From Stenopsyche tienmushanensis (taxonomy: Eukaryota; Arthropoda; Insecta; Trichoptera; Stenopsychidae): a stretch of DNA of 64,000 nt. Position numbers and translations under genes: made by a program. The stretch is taken from positions 248,001 to 312,000 of the forward strand of contig WACJ01000350.1 in the NCBI GenBank assembly GCA_008973525.1, in the 5' to 3' direction. Below the pieces are notes generated by a model that saw only the letters and a list, made by a program, of their open reading frames with translations, made no database searches and was not told the origin of the DNA. Shown in pieces: positions 33,447-45,900 of this stretch (positions are counted from its first letter, which is position 1; each line of letters begins with the position of its first letter).

Positions 33447-34420
33447 CACAGGGTGTTTTGCACATGGACCGACAAAACATTTTTGGGGGTTAATCATTTT
33501 CTATGTTTCATACATTGTCACTATGACCTAAGTAACTCCTTGAAAAAAATACCCTAAACTTCATCTTTAAGCTGTTGGGGAGCATCGACATACATGTATG
33601 TCCGAATTCTCATATCCCAAAAAGAGCACTCTTGCACATTGAAGCTCGGAGACAGACAGAGAAAGAGAGAACTTAAAGCAGACTGAGACGGATAGCTTCC
33701 TCACATGCATCGCATGATTGTATAGATCGTTAAGCCCAAATTTATCGACTTATAATGATTTCGATTTCAAGTGTGTTATTTGTTTACGCAAAGAAACGAC
33801 CGAATATTGTGTGTTATCGAGAGTGTTTATTTATTTAACTGCTTGCCGTTCTTCTCTGCGTGTTGAATGAGTCTTTGTTCAATTATCATTTCCTTCTAAA
33901 GGAGGAGCAAATGAATCGATTTTTTGTGCATTGTTTATGTAAAGAAATGACGTGGTCTTGTATTCACTATCAAGTGTTCATTTACAATTGAAGATTGTCT
34001 TACGCTGATTAGGAGCTGACAGAAAGTAGTCGGCGTAAAGCGATTATGACATCAACGACTTCATCGATTTTAAATTTGCTCGCTCCTCAACTGGTTAAAT
34101 TGTCAAAACTTTTTATAAGGCATTTCCTAGACAAATAAATTCAGTGGTGTCAGGTTGGGAGACCGTGCGAGTCACGTAATAGGGCATATCTACAGACAAA
34201 GAAATCCAGTGATGTCAGGTCGGGAGACCTTGCGAGCCACGGAATCGAGCACTTCTCCAGATAAATAAATCCACTGGTGTCAGGTCTGAAGTTCGTGTGA
34301 GCTATAGAAAAGGTTCGCCAAAATAATTAATTTACCCAACAGAGGTGTGTTTTTTTATGATTTTGGAAGCTCAGAACTATTCCTAAAAAAATTGTCCATC
34401 CATGTGCAAAATACCTTGTA
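33447..34420 (-). mobile_element. Non-autonomous TIR element, ~970 bp, carrying transposase-motif tandem repeats
   Basis: The left end reads CACAGGGTGTTTTGCACATG then GACCGACAA; the reverse complement of the right end reads TACAAGGTATTTTGCACATG then GATGGACAA. The ends therefore match over about 29 bases with few differences, and TA lies on both outer sides (33445-33446 and 34421-34422). Inside are a diverged tandem duplication of about 150 bp (33781 and 33932) and three ~66-bp tandem units (34140-34320). TA-flanked ends plus a Tc1/mariner-type third-D motif suggest a relative of the DUF4817-type Tc1/mariner elements, which is inference. A related terminus is at about 54880-55090. Confidence 0.7.
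34140..34320 (-). repeat. Three tandem ~66-bp units encoding a transposase third-D motif
   Basis: On the minus strand each unit contains (C/A)GACCTGACA(C/T)CA(G/C)TG(G/A)ATTT and GG.C.CG or similar. The middle unit translates to WLARSPDLTSLDFFVCR, close to the W..RSPDLTPLDFFLWG block. The units are joined head to tail and diverged from one another by several substitutions. The same unit occurs on the plus strand at 3010-3165. Confidence 0.75.
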
Positions 34421-34422
34421 TA

Positions 34423-35810
34423 AAGGTTAGAGTTAAAATTCAGACTGTGAAAGTTTTACCGATTTAAATGTATTTTTTTTACCTATTCAAGACAGATTAG
34501 CTTGAATTTACAATTTTGAAGATGATATACTATAAAAAAACATTTTATTCCTCGTTTTTCTGATGATGTATGCAACGTTATTGAATAATAAACAACATTG
34601 TTTAAATTTTGAAATGAAAAGCTTCTTAAGCGTACAAATATATTTTGTTGTATAGGATATATATTATAATATTACATCATCGCGAGTGGTAGATGTTGAA
34701 TAAAGGTTTTTTTGTAAATAATTCTAAGTAAAGTTATGGCTTGTTTGTAGGTCCCATGCAAATGGGCATATCAAGGCTGATGGGAGGAGTACCTGAATGT
34801 TTACAAATGTGTTTGGGTAAATTATTTGTTTGGGGAAAAAAATCGCACTCCAAACTCACGGTGTATACTTACGGCATTAATAATGGTACAAGTTGGAAAC
34901 TAAAAAAGGTAACTTTCTTCCCGCTTCCATAATTCGCATGAATCGTTCACGCACGCGAGTCTATATGTGCTTTTGTTCTCTTATTAAATGGAGGAAAAAA
35001 AACATAATTTCCGCCTTTGTTGGCGGTTTTCGAAGCTGAAATATTTCCGGATATGCCTCGGGGTCGTAAATTAAGTATGAAGTTCGCATAAACAGATCTA
35101 TACAATCTTGTAAACATTTAAGAGCGTGTAAACACGAATCCCAAAGTGAAAGGTCTTTTCGGGGGCCCGTCGCTCCGGAGCTCGGTGTATAGAACAAAAA
35201 TAAACAAATATGAAACTGGCGAGGTTTTCGCGGTCGCCAGGGGGAGAAGGCTTAACAGGAAAAATATTGTTTTTCGTTCCGGTTCCGGTGGTATCCGAGC
35301 GGAAGCTCCGCTTCAAGCACTGACGGGAAGCAGACGTTATTTTATTCCACCACTTTTTGGGTAAACAGAGGAAATCAAACATCATTAGGTGTTTGCATGA
35401 AAAATGACATGGGTTTTCGCCCAAAAGATTCCGGGAGTTCGGTAATGTTTCACAAATAGTGGAAGGGTAGACTTCCACAAGCGACACACCACTATTGATA
35501 CTGCCTTCCATCGAGTCTGACATTATTTTTATTTGATTACGCTTTCCAGAAATGTACCTCGCTTTGATCTCATATTCTATGTAAATCTATTATAATATCG
35601 TTTCATTGCCCCTTAATATGTTTGATATTCCTAAAGAAACCTTGTTGATTTAGTGGTCTTGATCACCATCAATCTTTGTATACTGTAATATAATACATAA
35701 CAAGTTGAACTAACGAGGGAACTATAAGAAAATAATACTGATTATTACAAATTTTGAATAAGAGATTTAATATTTGACTGAAAATTATTCAATAAACTTC
35801 AATAATTAGA
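34423..35810. other. Non-coding stretch with a GC-richer patch
   Basis: A patch at about 35100-35540 is GC-richer and carries a 141-codon minus-strand frame (35523-35098) starting MSDSMEGSINSGVSLVEVYP. No known domain is visible in it. A possible exon at about 34751-34816 is described among the findings. Confidence 0.4.
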
Positions 35811-37070
35811 TAAAGCGGAAAGAAATGTCAATTTTTTTGTCGCGTCTTTGCCATCAATTTGCCTCAGGTTGCTGTCGAGTGAATACGTCAAAGTTGGTGT
35901 CATTTTGAAGCTCTGTTGTTTGTATTACTTTTTCAAACATTTTAATATTTTTTAGTCATAGTGAAAATGTCCAAGCCAGAAATTAATGAGACACATTTGC
36001 GATTTTGTTTACTGTTTTTATTCGATAAAGGATTAAAAGCAAAAGAAGCTACCCAGAGCATCTGTGATACATATGGCAACATATTGAATATTTGAAAATG
36101 CTATAGATGGTTTAAAAAAATCGAAAATGGCGACAGAGATTTGAAAAAAAAACCAAAATCAGAACGACTTCTAATAATCGATGATGACGCATTAAATTCT
36201 CCGCTAGAATCTGATCCTCGAAAAACAATATAGGAATTATCGCTAAACATCGACTATCTCTGGTCGACAGTAAAAGATCATTTGAAAAGACTCGCAAAAA
36301 AACATAGACAGGGAATTTGGGTACCGCAAGAGTTGTCATTAACGGTCTTAGAACAACGGATAACCATTTGTTCATAGCTATTGTCCAAGTATAAAACCGA
36401 TCCATTTTTAAAAAGGATCGTTACGGGGGATGAGAAGTGGGTTCTCTACAATAGTCCAAGAAGGAACAAACAGTGGCTTACTTCAAATCAAGTACCTGTT
36501 TCTACCCCTCGACCGTCATTATCATTGAAAAATGTCCTTATTTGTGTTTGGTGGGATTTTTTTGGCGTAATTCGTTACGAATTATTAAAACCTGGCCAAA
36601 CTGTCACAGCAGAGCTATACTGTGCACAATTAGATAGGTTAAAAGCGGAAATGCTCAAAAAGCGATCAGTGATATTTAACAACCAAAGAAGAATATTACA
36701 GCATGATAATACAAGACCACACGCAGCAAGGATTACGCAGAACAAAATAAGGGAGCTGGATTTGGAAGTGCTGCAACATCCACCATAATCTCCTGACATT
36801 GCATCTTCAGATTATCATCTTTTCAAGTTATTAGAACATTCGCTTCGCGATAAAAAAATCACTTCTGTAGAACAAGTGAAAAATCATTTGGATTCTTACT
36901 TTAGTGGAAAACCGGCCAAATTTTACGAAAGAGGCATTAAAAAGCTACCTAATCTCTGGAGAGCAATTATAAATAACAATGAAAATTATTTAATTGAGTA
37001 ATATTGTATAGCTTTTATTAAAATATTTTTTTTCTCCAAATAACAAAAAATGACATTTCTTTCCGCTTTA
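35811..37070 (+). mobile_element. Mariner element, complete in structure
   Basis: Both ends are present. The left end reads TAAAGCGGAAAGAAATGTCA from 35811, and the reverse complement of the right end reads the same 20 bases from 37070, a perfect match at the tips. TA is the first and last dinucleotide (target duplication). The 1,260-bp length, a single internal transposase frame and TA sites are diagnostic of mariner. The transposase is inactivated by four stops (next entry). Confidence 0.95.
35967..37001 (+). pseudogene. Mariner transposase, full length, four in-frame stops
   Basis: A single unbroken frame of 345 codons runs from ATG at 35967 to TAA at 36999, with premature stops at 36093 (TGA), 36231 (TAG), 36375 (TAG) and 36786 (TAA) and no frameshift. 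The N-terminal helix-turn-helix part starts MSKPEINETHLRFCLLFLFD and leads to KCYRWFKKIENGD. The catalytic residues are all present: Asp in VTGDEKWVLYN, Asp in ILQHDNTRPHAA, and Asp in SPDIASSDYHLF, with 34 codons between the last two (D34D, the mariner hallmark). The third block reads HPP-stop-SPD where mariners have HPPYSPD, so that stop is one base from Tyr. The linker is VPQELS. The C-terminus KLPNLWRAIINNNENYLIE is typical. Length is normal for the family (about 345 residues). It acted by cut and paste in the nucleus; it cannot make a full protein now. Confidence 0.95.
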
Positions 37071-40000
37071 CATAATCCAAAAAACATTCCAGAGCATACA
37101 ATATCCCTGGATGAAGCATCTTAAAACTAATGATTCTATTGATAACTTCAAAATTATAAATAAATTTGACTCTAAGCAACATGTTCTTTTTTATGGGATT
37201 TGCGAGATTTTTTAGTCTTATTATTATGAAGCATTCAAGTATAAAAATGATTAGAGCATTGCTGTTTAATTTTCATATAAATGATTGAATTCCCAGAAGG
37301 GTTGTTGCAAATATTATTATTGATTGATTTTAAATTCTGGTTCATGTCCCCCCCCTTGATTAATTCTTTTGGATGTTTTCGAATCAATATATGAGGACTG
37401 AGACGTTTTCACTTCGGTCGTGAAATCTTCTCGCTTTGAATAAATTTTCACTTCGAAATTTATGGAAAGCCAGGAATCCGTTAATTCTTAACAAGATGGC
37501 CCCGGCTGAGAATAAAATTTGGGTTAAGTTGTATAGTAAAGTATTCAAATGCGTTCCTTAATGGGGATGAAGGGCGCTACTGGGACACATTTGTATCAGC
37601 ACGGGCCGGAGGCGGGGGGGGCCAGGATTACAAGGGCGGAATAAGAGATTATTTTATACATTATTTAAATAATGTGCCAGTAATTTGTGAGAATAAATTA
37701 CCCTTATTGCGAATCGCCCCGAGAATATTCCCCTCTGCTTTAATCTTTTTCTTATACAATCCACGGTCTGCTTGTTTTTTATGCGCTCACATTACTTTTT
37801 CCACTCATTAAATAAACAGTAACATCAACCAAAACCATGTTCTGAGCAAGCTCCAGATATATAACCCCCCTTTTTTCCCTTGTCCCAGAGATCCTTTCAT
37901 AATGAATGTCGCATATTGGCGATGTTGAAAAAGCTTTTGTCGTCGTTTTTGGAAAATGCTATAAAGAGAATGAAAGAATTTAAACTGCACGTCCACATGA
38001 CTAAAAAATTCATGGGATTTCTGCCAAAAAAAGAGAATTAGTATAAATCAGTAGTTTTTTTATTGCTTAATCTTGTGCAGACATTGCACTAAAATATTAT
38101 AGTATACATAAAAAAAATAATCTTAACCCAACTAAATAATCGCACTAAATGTTTGCCTTGCTGTTCATTGTAGGGGGAGCCTTCAAGAAAAAACGATATC
38201 TGAATTATGTATATGCTTATAATATATTTTACATGACTATGACATTACTACTTTACATGAGAATGCTTCTCAAAGTCTTTTGAATTATGGCTTCTACAAT
38301 TTATTTGTAATTCATTCAAATCCCATGGGGTTCAGTATTCCACAAATATAAACTCTAGGAGAGATAAGATAACCAATAGAATAATGTTTTGCACAGTGTT
38401 CTAAGAGTAAAATATTATCGAATCGATATAACGAATAATAGACAGATATAAATTAAATAATCTCATTTGAATATTTTTTTGCCAATGAAAATAATTATCA
38501 TTATACAAATGTGAAGTATGATGATTAAATATGGATCGTATATAAGAGTATAGCGAAATTGGCGATTAAAACTGATTGGTGAAGTGTTATTTTTCAGCTG
38601 TTCAGCATTTGAATCGATTGACGATTTCAGAAGCTATTTGCTAACTCATCTTTAATTGCAATTCCGGCTTTAATTCAATGGGATCTCTGCAGGGATGTGA
38701 TGTCCCATTAATCGTTAGCTGAGTTCTTGACATCCAGCGAGTCTTCAACCATTACTAAACTTAGTCTGGATTGAATCAGTTTTATTTAGCGGAAATTATA
38801 ATTGACGTGAGGTAAAAACCGAAAAATATAATCATTTTCTTATAAATATTTCACACCTTAATTTATATATAATACTGAATTAATAACCAACCTCCATTAT
38901 TGATTATTACAATATGTACGGGATATTTTATGAATAATGGCATATAATTATTTTTCAACTTTTTAATTCACGATTTAATGAGTTGCGGAAAGAAAATTAT
39001 TTAAATATAACTACACAATTTGAATTTGAACCCGAAGCGTTTTTATTAAGAACTCTGGAACTAAATTACCATGCCAACACTTAAATAGAGCAAAAACACC
39101 GGATGGATATCAAGTTTATGAGCATTTTTTTAATGACGTAATTAGGGATTTATCAAAGGTATTTTGAAGTTCAGTTTTTCAAACACGACTTTATCAGATT
39201 TAATTAATTAATTAACTTCATCTATTTCATGCATAAAACTTGATGTAAAATTAGTTGGTGCATAAAGAAAGTCTTGAACGCTTGTAATTACCATATTTCA
39301 TAATATTGCGGAAATTAAAATCGATATAGTGCTTATTTCCATATCTTTTCATCATTGGGTTTTTCAGCTAATAGTTCGAGAGGGAGTTATATTATTTGTG
39401 TAGTTATTCCTATAAAGCTGTTTTTTTCTCGTTTTATAATAAATATTATATGTACTCAATATTATGCGATACTTTAATCTAGTTCCCGCTCTACAACTTT
39501 AGCCACGTCCTCTAAAGCCTTAGCTACTTTGTATTGAAAGTAGATGACGTCTATTTAACAATAATTTACGTAAACTGCTTGTACACCAAAAAGCAGCTTT
39601 GTAAATTTTAATTTAATGCCGGTATGTACATTATTAAAATTAAAAAAAAAATAATGTCCGCAATGTCGAAATCTAAATACGGTGCTTAGTATTGGTCAGA
39701 AAGGTTAGGGCTGGAATTTGGTTTTTATACAATGTTTTTTTGGTATTGATTATTTATATTAAAGCTTAATTTAATTAATTTCCTGTGCGAAGTATGTTTT
39801 TCTTTGTATGCTACTAGTCATTTCGAATGTCTCCCTAACAGAAAGTCATCTCAACTCCCTTAATAGAAAGCATTTCACTGTGACTATTAGTTCCTGCACG
39901 TTGCATAATGAAAATGGACTTTGATTAAGTCTGTGGCGTTTACCCTTATCGCCTGCAAAAACATAACCTCATAGTCAAGTTTGAGGTCAGCTTAAGCGCT

Positions 40001-42950
40001 TTCCTGTTGGATAAGGTTTCTCCCTGGCAAGGGCATTAGCTAATTTCGCAGCAAATAGGTAGTTTGTCGGTGAGTTAGGGTTCTATTTGTCTGGGTCGAA
40101 GGTGTGTATGAGCAAACAGGCGTGCTTTATGAGCTCGCGTCTAATAGGGGCTACATCGCGATAGTCCTTCAAGCGAAATTATTTCTTTTCTACCCACGTG
40201 AATCAGGCGCCCGGTCCGTCGAGAGCCGGCCCTGCAAATAAATCTGTAGCCTCCAGCCAGCCCTTTGCGGGAGTGTTGCTGTGAATTTATGTGTTCTTTA
40301 TCACGTGGACCTTTACTACCTCCGACGTGCGCGGCCGTATCCTTCTCGGCCCCGGAGAGCTTTATGGACTTCCAGGGCTGTAAAAGGAATCAAACAAAAG
40401 CACGAAGACCTAAACACGAATGGAAATAAAGTAATAAACTCAAACGTGCCCCAATGATAAAATCAAAGGCTCTAGCGCACTGAGCATGTATCCTATATCA
40501 CTTACTGACCGCACAGTGTAAAAGCTCTTTAGAACGGCTCAAGCTTTCACATGCTACTTAACTACTAATGCGTGATGAGAAAATAAATATAAGGATCTTT
40601 GTTGCTTGATATGTGAAAAATCCTTTTCGAATGCCTTGCCATTCCTCAAATATATATCAGTGATTCACAACCTTTTCCACATGGATAAATAAAATACGTT
40701 AAATTAGTTCTTCAATAATTACCATTTCTTTCCGTTTTTTTAACTCAAATATATTATAAGAAACAATGTAAATTCAGTCTTTTATTATCTTAGAATATAA
40801 TTATCACACTCATATGTAAATCTTATGATTTTAGGCAAAAAAGCTCATTGGGGAATATTTTCATTTTCTTTAGAAAATACATTTTTTCATCATTAACAGT
40901 AAGGAAAGGACGGTTTATATTACAATAATTCTTATTTTAAGTTAATTCATATTTTTGTCTTACAAAAGTATGGGTTTAAATCCAGACTGTGGAAAAATAT
41001 TGTATTGCCAACAGCTTTGGGAGATCGGAAATATTAATAATACTTATGGATGGTCTCGATCTTGCTTATGGTAGGTTTTTTGGGCCTGAAAAAGTAAAAT
41101 TTAAAAATAATGATAATTTTATTATTTACACACGGAATGTGCAGAAAGCAAATAGAAAATCACTGCATCACAAATTATATCATTAGAAAATTTTCTTATG
41201 TATGTCGCATACATTCGATAACGAACATAGTAAGGAAATAAAGATATTTTTCCATGACGAATGCAGTTTGGTGATTATGCAGTAAAAAATAATTTCCATT
41301 CAATATGACAAATGGGTTCATTTTTAATCATATCACAGTATTTATTGACGTATGTCGCTTTATTTGATTTCAAAATTTCACTAAAAAACAGAGTATATCT
41401 TTAATATTCCACTATAAACATAGCATGATGCAACAGTTGAAATTCTTCTTTGGAGACTTGAGAAAGCAGTGCTTGTCATGGTGTCGACTAATATTGTTTC
41501 TTGCTTTGTCTTGTATTGCCTACAATCTATTTTTCGTTAACTCATATTTATTTTTTATTTGGGGAGTAAATATATTCACAAATAGACAGTCTAATCAATA
41601 TGTCGTCCTGTAAACAATCACCCAAACGAAGAGCTTTGATATCATTCTCAGGTCATAGCGATTTCTTACAACGTTTGATGTGTTAATATTTAATGTTTTT
41701 GCAAGTTTTCATGAGGTCAGTTGAGAGTTTGCATATACCATAGCACAGAGTTGTTTGTTTGTCATCTATTTCACTGGGTTAGCGTGGGGTTCGTCTTTAA
41801 GGGAATTCCCAGGACGAAACTTGTTAAAGTGCATAAAATACGTTTGAGTCTAGATAAACTAAATAAACATCATTAGTCGCAAAATTTGCTATATTTTCTT
41901 GTTTAAAATCGTAAAACATGCAATTAAAAATCCTCTTTTTATTAGCACATTTAAAATTAAGTATCATGCTCCAAAATCTTGAAATTATACTTGGCATAAT
42001 ATCAGGCATTCAAATTATGATCTATGCAGGGTTTCTCATGGATAATTCTTTCTTCAAATTATCACTTCGTTTACATGGAGTTTCTGCATCCCTTATTTTT
42101 AAAAGTGACCAAATTTTATCTTCTTCTCTAAAATCATATAATTTTTGGGTTTCATGTGGTTTCAGATTATGGTGATTTTCATAATGTAATTGTTGGAATT
42201 TAAATTAAATCTTCAAATTGGATGAAATTGCTATACATTTCAGACTGTCATTATATTTCTTTAAGCAACACATTTAATAATTAATCAGCAGTTAGACAGT
42301 TTATAATTAAATTAAATTATTAACATTTGATCGAGTATGTATGTTTTTATATACCAGATCAAAATCAAACTAATATTAGCTTTGTGTGAATAATATGTAT
42401 GCGTCTCATTCGAGATTATTGGAAGTGATATGAATTATATGATGGATAATCATATTTTTACGGCAGGGAGATTAGGAGAAAGCTTAAAACGCATTTGCAT
42501 TTTATTCACCAAAGAGATTTTGCATATTTAGAAGAGGCGAGAATATTAACTCCTGATCCGATAGAGCTTTGTTCAAATGAGTTTCGTGCTAAATGGAGAG
42601 AAAAAGGTTCAATCTCACGTGATTGGAAAATTTCCATTGTAGACGAAGCATAACATCGCTAATAAAAGGAAAGATTCGCGAAAGAACTCGAGTTTCCTCT
42701 GAATATTATTGATTTGTAGAAAATAAATCAAAAAATCATATAATATGTATTCACATGGAGTAAATGCATATTGTATTTTGCATTTATGATAATAGAAAGA
42801 AAAAAAAATGTTGAGATATTTTTTTGAAAATCTCACCAATGGGATCTCCATATGATATGATTGTTTTAGCTTGATGTTATAGCTTTTTGTATAGAACTTT
42901 TAAATAAAACAAGATCTATGATTCTTCCACATCAGTTACTCATACACATA
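37071..42950. other. AT-rich non-coding DNA with a marked CpG-rich patch
   Basis: The patch at about 40040-40390 is the most CpG-rich in the window (GACGTGCGCGGCCGTATCC, GGCGCCCGGTCCGTCGAGAG). It has no believable frame and could be a regulatory element. Another milder patch is at about 37490-37740. Other frames (up to 85 codons) are AT-driven. No gene was recognised. Confidence 0.4.
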
Positions 42951-45900
42951 AGTTGCTCAGTCTTTTGAGATCCAGAAAATCAGACAAATTTGGTTCAAGA
43001 CGATTGTTTGATTCGATATCCCAAAATTTATTGATATCTACTACAATGTGATATATTTATATTAATTATGTATTAATTGAAAATATATTTCTAAGAGTTA
43101 GTTCATATTATGTGATATGTGAAAAATGGAAGGGGGAAAATATTAATAAAGAGGAGAAAAAATATATTTATTGTTCTGGAGTAGGGTGTGACTCGACCCC
43201 TATCAATCTTATTTTCGTGATCATTAAATATATCCATGAAAAAGAGAAGGGTTTCTTATTTTTTCGCAAATAATTGAAACAATTATGCTGAAAGAAGTCA
43301 TCAGCATTAATTAAAATGCTTTTTTTTTTAAATTCATATTCATTAATTTGAAAATGTATGCAAAATTATAAAAGCATATATTTGATGGATTAAATAATAC
43401 GAATAATAAATAAATCTAGAAGTTTAGCATTAAGTTTATTTTTCAGATTTCATTAAATATGTTCAATATCTCAAAATTAAACTCGGACACTTTCGACATG
43501 TATGATTTGCTTTATAAATCGTATGCAAATTTTAGTGGAGTTATAAAATTAGTGGTATAATTAAATCAATATATAGAAAATAATAGATTTACTAGGAATA
43601 AATTCATATTTTATTCATCATTTAACTTTTTTTTCCTGTGTGTAAATATTTGTCCACATGCTTTTAGCGTCCAAGGGTTAAGCTTTGTCCTTTATATTCT
43701 CTCAATGAAGATAATTGAAGAAGATGATTAAAGAACGAATGATTTGAAAAATCTTCATGTCTTATATTAACCGTATTCTTTCTGCCATGAATGTAAATGA
43801 AGCCGTTTGAAATATCGTTTATAATTAGGACACGTTCGTCGGAGGTGGAATAGTTAATCTCATGCCCAAGTCTCTTGTGAGATATAGGCCTGGTCGTATA
43901 AAGAAGAAATAGCAATTGGGGGAAGAAGCCGTTGAATGTTCATCTGTAGTCTTTTTCAAATTTGGTCACGCATCCGGATATTTTTCATCTGGAGAAATGG
44001 TTCTTTCTGCGGAGAATTAGAGCGGCACACGGGTGAGTTGGTGTCTTAACCGGTTTTCTTCCTTTCCTTTCTTTTTTAACGTTGTTGATTAATAACGTTA
44101 AATGTTGGCCAATCTATCATCGCCTTGTAATAATTTTCCATCCCTGCTATGCCGTTCATCACCAGTGCTCAAGCTCCAAATAAACGACCAAAGAGCCGTT
44201 CCGTTCGCGGGGCACGCATTATTTGCGCTTTGTATTTTCAGCTGAAATGATCTACTCGCGGCTTTTCACACTGGATTTTGTTCACATTTTATATTTTAGT
44301 TTTAGAGCCTTCTCGTCTGGCCTTCTCCCCAACCTTTGCCAAAAGAGGTTCGCGTGTTTTTTTTATCACGTATTTTCACTTGACACAACACTCCGCCATG
44401 ACAAATAGACCTCTCCTCCCGAGCATTATACAGTGAAGTCAAAGGGAATTACTTCGCTCTTCGCCATTAGTGTTTTATATATATAATTTTTTTTTCAAGT
44501 AAGATTTAGTGTAATCCTGAATTACTTTTTCGCATAAGTAGGAAATAAGGCAGATAATCCGCGCACAACTGCCGTCGCTGTGATTTCGGAGCCTTGTCTT
44601 CCGGGAAACGGAAAGGCGAGATTATCCTTATTATTAGATTTTTTTCAAACATTTTTCCAGACAAAAATGCCTGCCATCTAACCTATGAAAATGTAAAAGT
44701 CAAACATTTTACTAAAAAGGGCCTAAACACCTTTATAAACCTATATATACGATATTATTGATGCTATAGTCCAGATATATCTATCATCCAATGCCATAAG
44801 ATTTTTGCTACATTTTTCTTCAATCATTGTGATTTTTATGATCCTATCAAAATAATAGTTTTATTACAATCCCCCAGATATTTTCATGGAATAAATATTT
44901 TAAGTGATTTTTTATTGTCGTTATGAGAGGATGGATTATATCAACAATTGTGTTTAATTAATATTTAATATAATCATTATCTAACACACAGATACTAAAA
45001 ATAATACTGTTCAATATTTTAGGGGAAACGAGAAATATAATTTGACGTTTAACCTTATTCAATGAGTTTGTTACGAGTCACGGTTCATGAAACACACATG
45101 TTTTATTACAATAAGGAAGTGAGTCAAATAAATTGAGTTGTCCATGGACAAAAATATCTTCAAGAGCATCTTCATCGTAGGTAAAAATTAAATACAGTTT
45201 GAGTTTCCTATCCTACAAAAGCTTAAAGTATTTTTCTTGTTGAAATATAATATAAAGTCTGGGTAAGAGTATAAATTTTGACTTTAAATTATTGTGGTTA
45301 GTGAGTATTTTGATTTTTTTCAATCTGATATTATAATTATAATACTTGTTTACTATAAAAATATGTTTTACACAATTTAAACTATAATAACATCGGTAAG
45401 AAAAAAAATATGGATGCACCGAATGAATCGTTTTGATATTGGATCGAATGAAATTAGCATTTATTGAATTTCAATACGGAGAATTCTTCTAAAATGGAAG
45501 TAGCCATTAGGTGATTGCATTACGCTTATTGGTTTATCAAAGCATGCTGCTGCATTATTGTTTCCCTCGAGGTTATACAATTTAAGGGTAGTTTTCGTAG
45601 CGACCTTTGCCTCCGTTTGCCAAAGGTTTGAAAGCTCTATTGTGTTGGTTTCATGATACGATGCACGGAAATATTACGAAGGCTAACTTGGGAAATATAT
45701 TCAAACAGAATTGCAATCATTATATGATATTAATATATTGAACATGGAGCACAGTTATACTGTTGCATAGTTTCTATCGTTTGACGTGAGTTTCTTGCAT
45801 TTATGTGAATAGCTTTTATGTAAACTTTATTGCAGATTTTGTATCAAAGGATAATATTGCAATTGTAAAGTTAATATTTATTTTCCATTGAAAATGAAGT

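Noticed and set aside
35098..35523. 141-codon open frame, minus strand, in a GC-richer patch
   Set aside because: Balanced composition but no known domain; the opposite strand is also open for 72 codons in the same patch, which points to patch composition and not coding.
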